Shown piece by piece: positions 61,569 to 64,000 of a DNA stretch of 64,000 nt (the stretch's first letter is position 1; the number at the start of each line of letters is the position of its first letter). The position numbers were made by a program, and so were the translations under genes. A model generated the notes under the pieces. The model was given only the letters and a program-made list of their open reading frames with translations, had not been told where the DNA came from and did not search any database. The stretch is from Gordionus sp. m RMFG-2023 (taxonomy: Eukaryota > Nematomorpha > Gordioida > Chordodea > Parachordodidae), in the NCBI RefSeq assembly GCF_954871325.1, contig NC_088776.1, positions 5,959,985 through 6,023,984 on the forward strand, given 5' to 3'.

Positions 61569-61661
61569 ATGATGTTTGTATTTTTAATATTTATTGAGTC
61601 AACACATCTTACAGCTCGACCTGATGCTTGGGCCCAGTCAAGCTTCAGGCAGCTTGTGCAG
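61569..61661 (+). other. Isolated GC-rich exon-like patch
   Basis: Thirty-one open codons starting ATGATG (MMFVFLIFIESTHL) run to a GTGCAG|GTAACTAG donor. The last 47 bases, preceded by CATCTTACAG, are far richer in GC than the flanks and read RPDAWAQSSFRQLVQ. This looks like a short exon of a plus-strand gene, or a first exon with a hydrophobic start, but I recognise no family and find no partner exon. It lies beyond the 3' end of ORC6. Confidence 0.3.
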
Positions 61662-61913
61662 GTAACTAGCCTCTGGTTCCTATATTAGTTGCATATTATT
61701 TAATTTGGCCATTATCATATATTAGATTTATAAAATTTTCTAGAATTATGTTTTAGAAATGTTTTTATATTTAAAACATTATATTTATTTTCATTATAGT
61801 TTCAAAAGTTTGAATTTAATTTTTTTGATATTTTGGACAGATATTGTAAATAAAAAAATCAAGAAATAAAATATTAACTAAGCAATCAAAGTATGTATAA
61901 ACATCATAGTAGT

Positions 61914-61919
61914 TTTATT
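61914..61919 (-). terminator. Polyadenylation signal of ORC6
   Basis: AATAAA on the minus strand, 91 bases after the ORC6 stop. Inferred from position only. Confidence 0.45.
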
Positions 61920-62009
61920 AATGATAATATATTAACTACTATAAACATAATTCAATTCCGTTTTTTTAAATTTAATAATTGTGTGGTAAAATATATTCCT
62001 AATTCTAAG

Positions 62010-63174
62010 TTATAGATAATGTTGCTTCCATTTTGTATAAATTTCAGATTTTGAGATCTGGGGTTTTGTCCAATAATGCTCTTTGAAAGGATATACATCA
62101 TAATATGGATCATATAATAAAATTTTATCTTCTTCATTGATGTTATGTATATTGTTTTGTAAACATAAACTATCTTCCATATTATTTACTATTAGGTTAT
62201 CAATATCATGAAATTTTTCTTGGTCTGTATAATCAATTTTATTATTAACAGCATTATCCTTTTTTATATTTTCTATTGATTTCTTGTTTTTAATATGTGT
62301 GTTTGATAAAAATTCACAATAGTTTTGCAAAATATTTAAGGTATATTGAATGTTTAAATTATTTTTTTCTAAATTTATATCTTTGGTCAACAATTTTTCA
62401 TTAAAATGTATGTCAAGTTTTCTAATGTTATAAATAAAGGCATAAAAATTAATTGCAGTATTTATAATAAAATCATTTTAAATTATTTGTGTCAATATTA
62501 GGTTTGATTCAAAAAGAAAATGCAATTTACTTTGAAGCTATTGATAATGCCAAGGTATAATAAATGGCAGGTACAGAATTTTTCTGATTTTTTTCATCTA
62601 AAAGATATCTGATAATTTGTTAAAAATCAAATCATAGTAAATTATTGAATTATACTTATTTATAATATTTTGGGCTAATATACAGGCATCTGTGCATTCA
62701 TATTTAACAGAAAGTTTTTGCAGTAAATTTTGATCCCACTTTTCAAATGTAGCAGTGTGCTTCAATATATCAGTCTTATTAATTATTGCTGTAAATGTAT
62801 TGAGTGATTTATTAAAATTGTTTTTTGATAATCCTGATGTTTTTATTGCTAAATTCTAAATATTATGTCATATATTCTCTTTCAACCAATAATATTTACT
62901 TTATCCAATGAGGATGATTTAATTGAAGATGCTATATATAGACTGATTATAAAGTTAATAGGTGATTTTGGGGTTAGGCTTTGTGAATCATATACTCTAA
63001 GAATCTCTTCTGCTTTTCTAATTATGTAAGGTAATTTAATAGACATTATATATTGATGATAATGATAATCAAGTTTACAAAATATCAAATATACTTGATA
63101 ATATCTGATGATACGTTAAACTTTTCTCCATAATATTGAAGCATTTCATATTCTTTGGAAATTTGAATATTCAT
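62010..63174 (-). CDS. ORC6: ORC6 (origin recognition complex subunit 6), complete
   Basis: ORC6 is the TFIIB-like subunit of the origin recognition complex that helps load MCM helicases in the nucleus. Five exons on the minus strand stay in phase for 286 residues (human 252): 63174-63122, 63017-62900, 62855-62656, 62608-62531 and 62421-62010. Introns are 104, 44, 47 and 109 nt, all GT-AG. Matches to human from memory: KKAEEILRV for RKAEEYLRL, SSLDKNLAIKTSGLSKNNFN for CPLDRAYLIKLSGLNKETYQ, CTDACILAQNIINKY for CIEAVNMASKILKSY, and PAIYYTLALSIASKKLDI for PLFTSAALLSACKILKL. The conserved C-terminal helix EIYTKWKQHYL matches human YEEWKRKIL, the ORC3-binding helix. The middle (about residues 190-260) is Asn/Asp/Glu-rich and variable. 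Confidence 0.93.
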
Positions 63175-64000
63175 TTTCCCACCGATTTTTAAAAATAGAT
63201 ATGTTAATGTAATATGTTACCTATCATATAATCTGTCAGCTGACAATTTTAGGTCAGATGGCAGATTATATCTAAAAATATTAAAAATCACATTAGCTTA
63301 TGTTAACAATATGATGTCAACAAACTCATAGATGTTAGTAAAGTTGTCTTAATGACGTGTAATAAATAATTATTCTAAAAAAATAAAAACTGGAAGAAAT
63401 TAGTGATACATCCACAATTTTTTAATTAATATTCATTATTATATCTTAAAATATATATTGATAAAGATATAATATTATGTGCTTTTTATCGATGTTTCCT
63501 CTTTATAATCAAAACAATTTTAAAGATATCAAATAATTAAAATTAATTCCTTTATAAAAATAAAATTTTTAAAAATTAATATTTTGATAATTAAAAAAAC
63601 TAAACTTAACATATTCTTATGCATAATTTGAAATTATAATTTTGTATTAGCTTCATTTTGAATTATTTAAAACGAATAGAATATTCAATTCGTTTTCAAA
63701 TGAAAATTCAAACGCCTGCTAAAGTATTTTTAAAAAATATTACTGTATTATTATTATTGATTTATATTTTATAATAATCATTCCTATCTCTTATCGCATA
63801 TATATTCCAATTTAAGTATTTACATTCAAAGCAGAAAATTATTTGTTATTAATTTTTTCTATGAATTGATATCGATTTCGAATTTTTGACATTATATATT
63901 ACCATTATATTTCTCAGCAAACGATATGAATCCTTTTAATTGTAAACCTAATGTAAAATATTTACATTGATTTGATTGAGACTGAGAATAGCTAAAAACA
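63175..64000. other. Region upstream of ORC6, no gene recognised
   Basis: AT-rich and without a supported exon. The ORC6 promoter should lie here, but no motif stands out. Confidence 0.4.

Noticed and set aside
61952-62137. 61-codon minus-strand ORF overlapping ORC6
   Set aside because: Shadow frame of the last ORC6 exon with no independent support.

Overview
This is an AT-rich window of nuclear DNA from a eukaryote, most likely an invertebrate animal. It has spliced genes with GT-AG introns, three host genes whose best remembered matches are animal proteins, and many DNA transposons in introns and between genes. I saw no rRNA, tRNA or CRISPR features and no bacterial operon layout. All identifications are from motif and family recall; no search was run.

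Layout. (1) 1892-12872, minus strand: an HSF-type transcription factor of the HSF5/HSFY kind. The DNA-binding-domain exon is at 12165-12872. Probable 3' Asn-rich exons lie 8.4 kb away at 1892-3708. The gap holds a 12-bp-unit minisatellite (6434-6976) and repeats. (2) 12873-24090: a transposon bed. One hAT (14885-16518) sits inside a second hAT (13528-16983), which sits inside a third, CCCGGCC-rich repeat (about 13147-17041). A further CCCGGCC-rich element (19316-20169) and two CAGCGTCTACATGA-ended elements follow. (3) 24091-54555, plus strand: a complete TRAPPC8 gene (TRAPP III vesicle-tethering subunit). I traced it through 28 exons that stay in phase for 1,697 codons. Four introns near the 5' end are only 37-43 nt, while others are inflated to 8 kb by insertions: a hAT, a palindromic Merlin element with its own intron, an inverted pair of LINE ends, an IS630/Tc1-type element and several MITEs. 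(4) 55408-60679: two more hAT elements with 8-bp target-site duplications; one keeps a 255-codon transposase C-terminal ORF. (5) 62010-63174, minus strand: a complete five-exon ORC6 gene (origin recognition complex subunit 6).

The host genes (HSF-like, TRAPPC8, ORC6) serve unrelated jobs: transcription, ER-Golgi/autophagy trafficking and DNA replication. They look like ordinary neighbours rather than a pathway. The striking part is the structure: tiny introns beside transposon-swollen ones in the same gene, palindromic transposon copies in introns, and many exact target-site duplications that let insertions be dated relative to each other.
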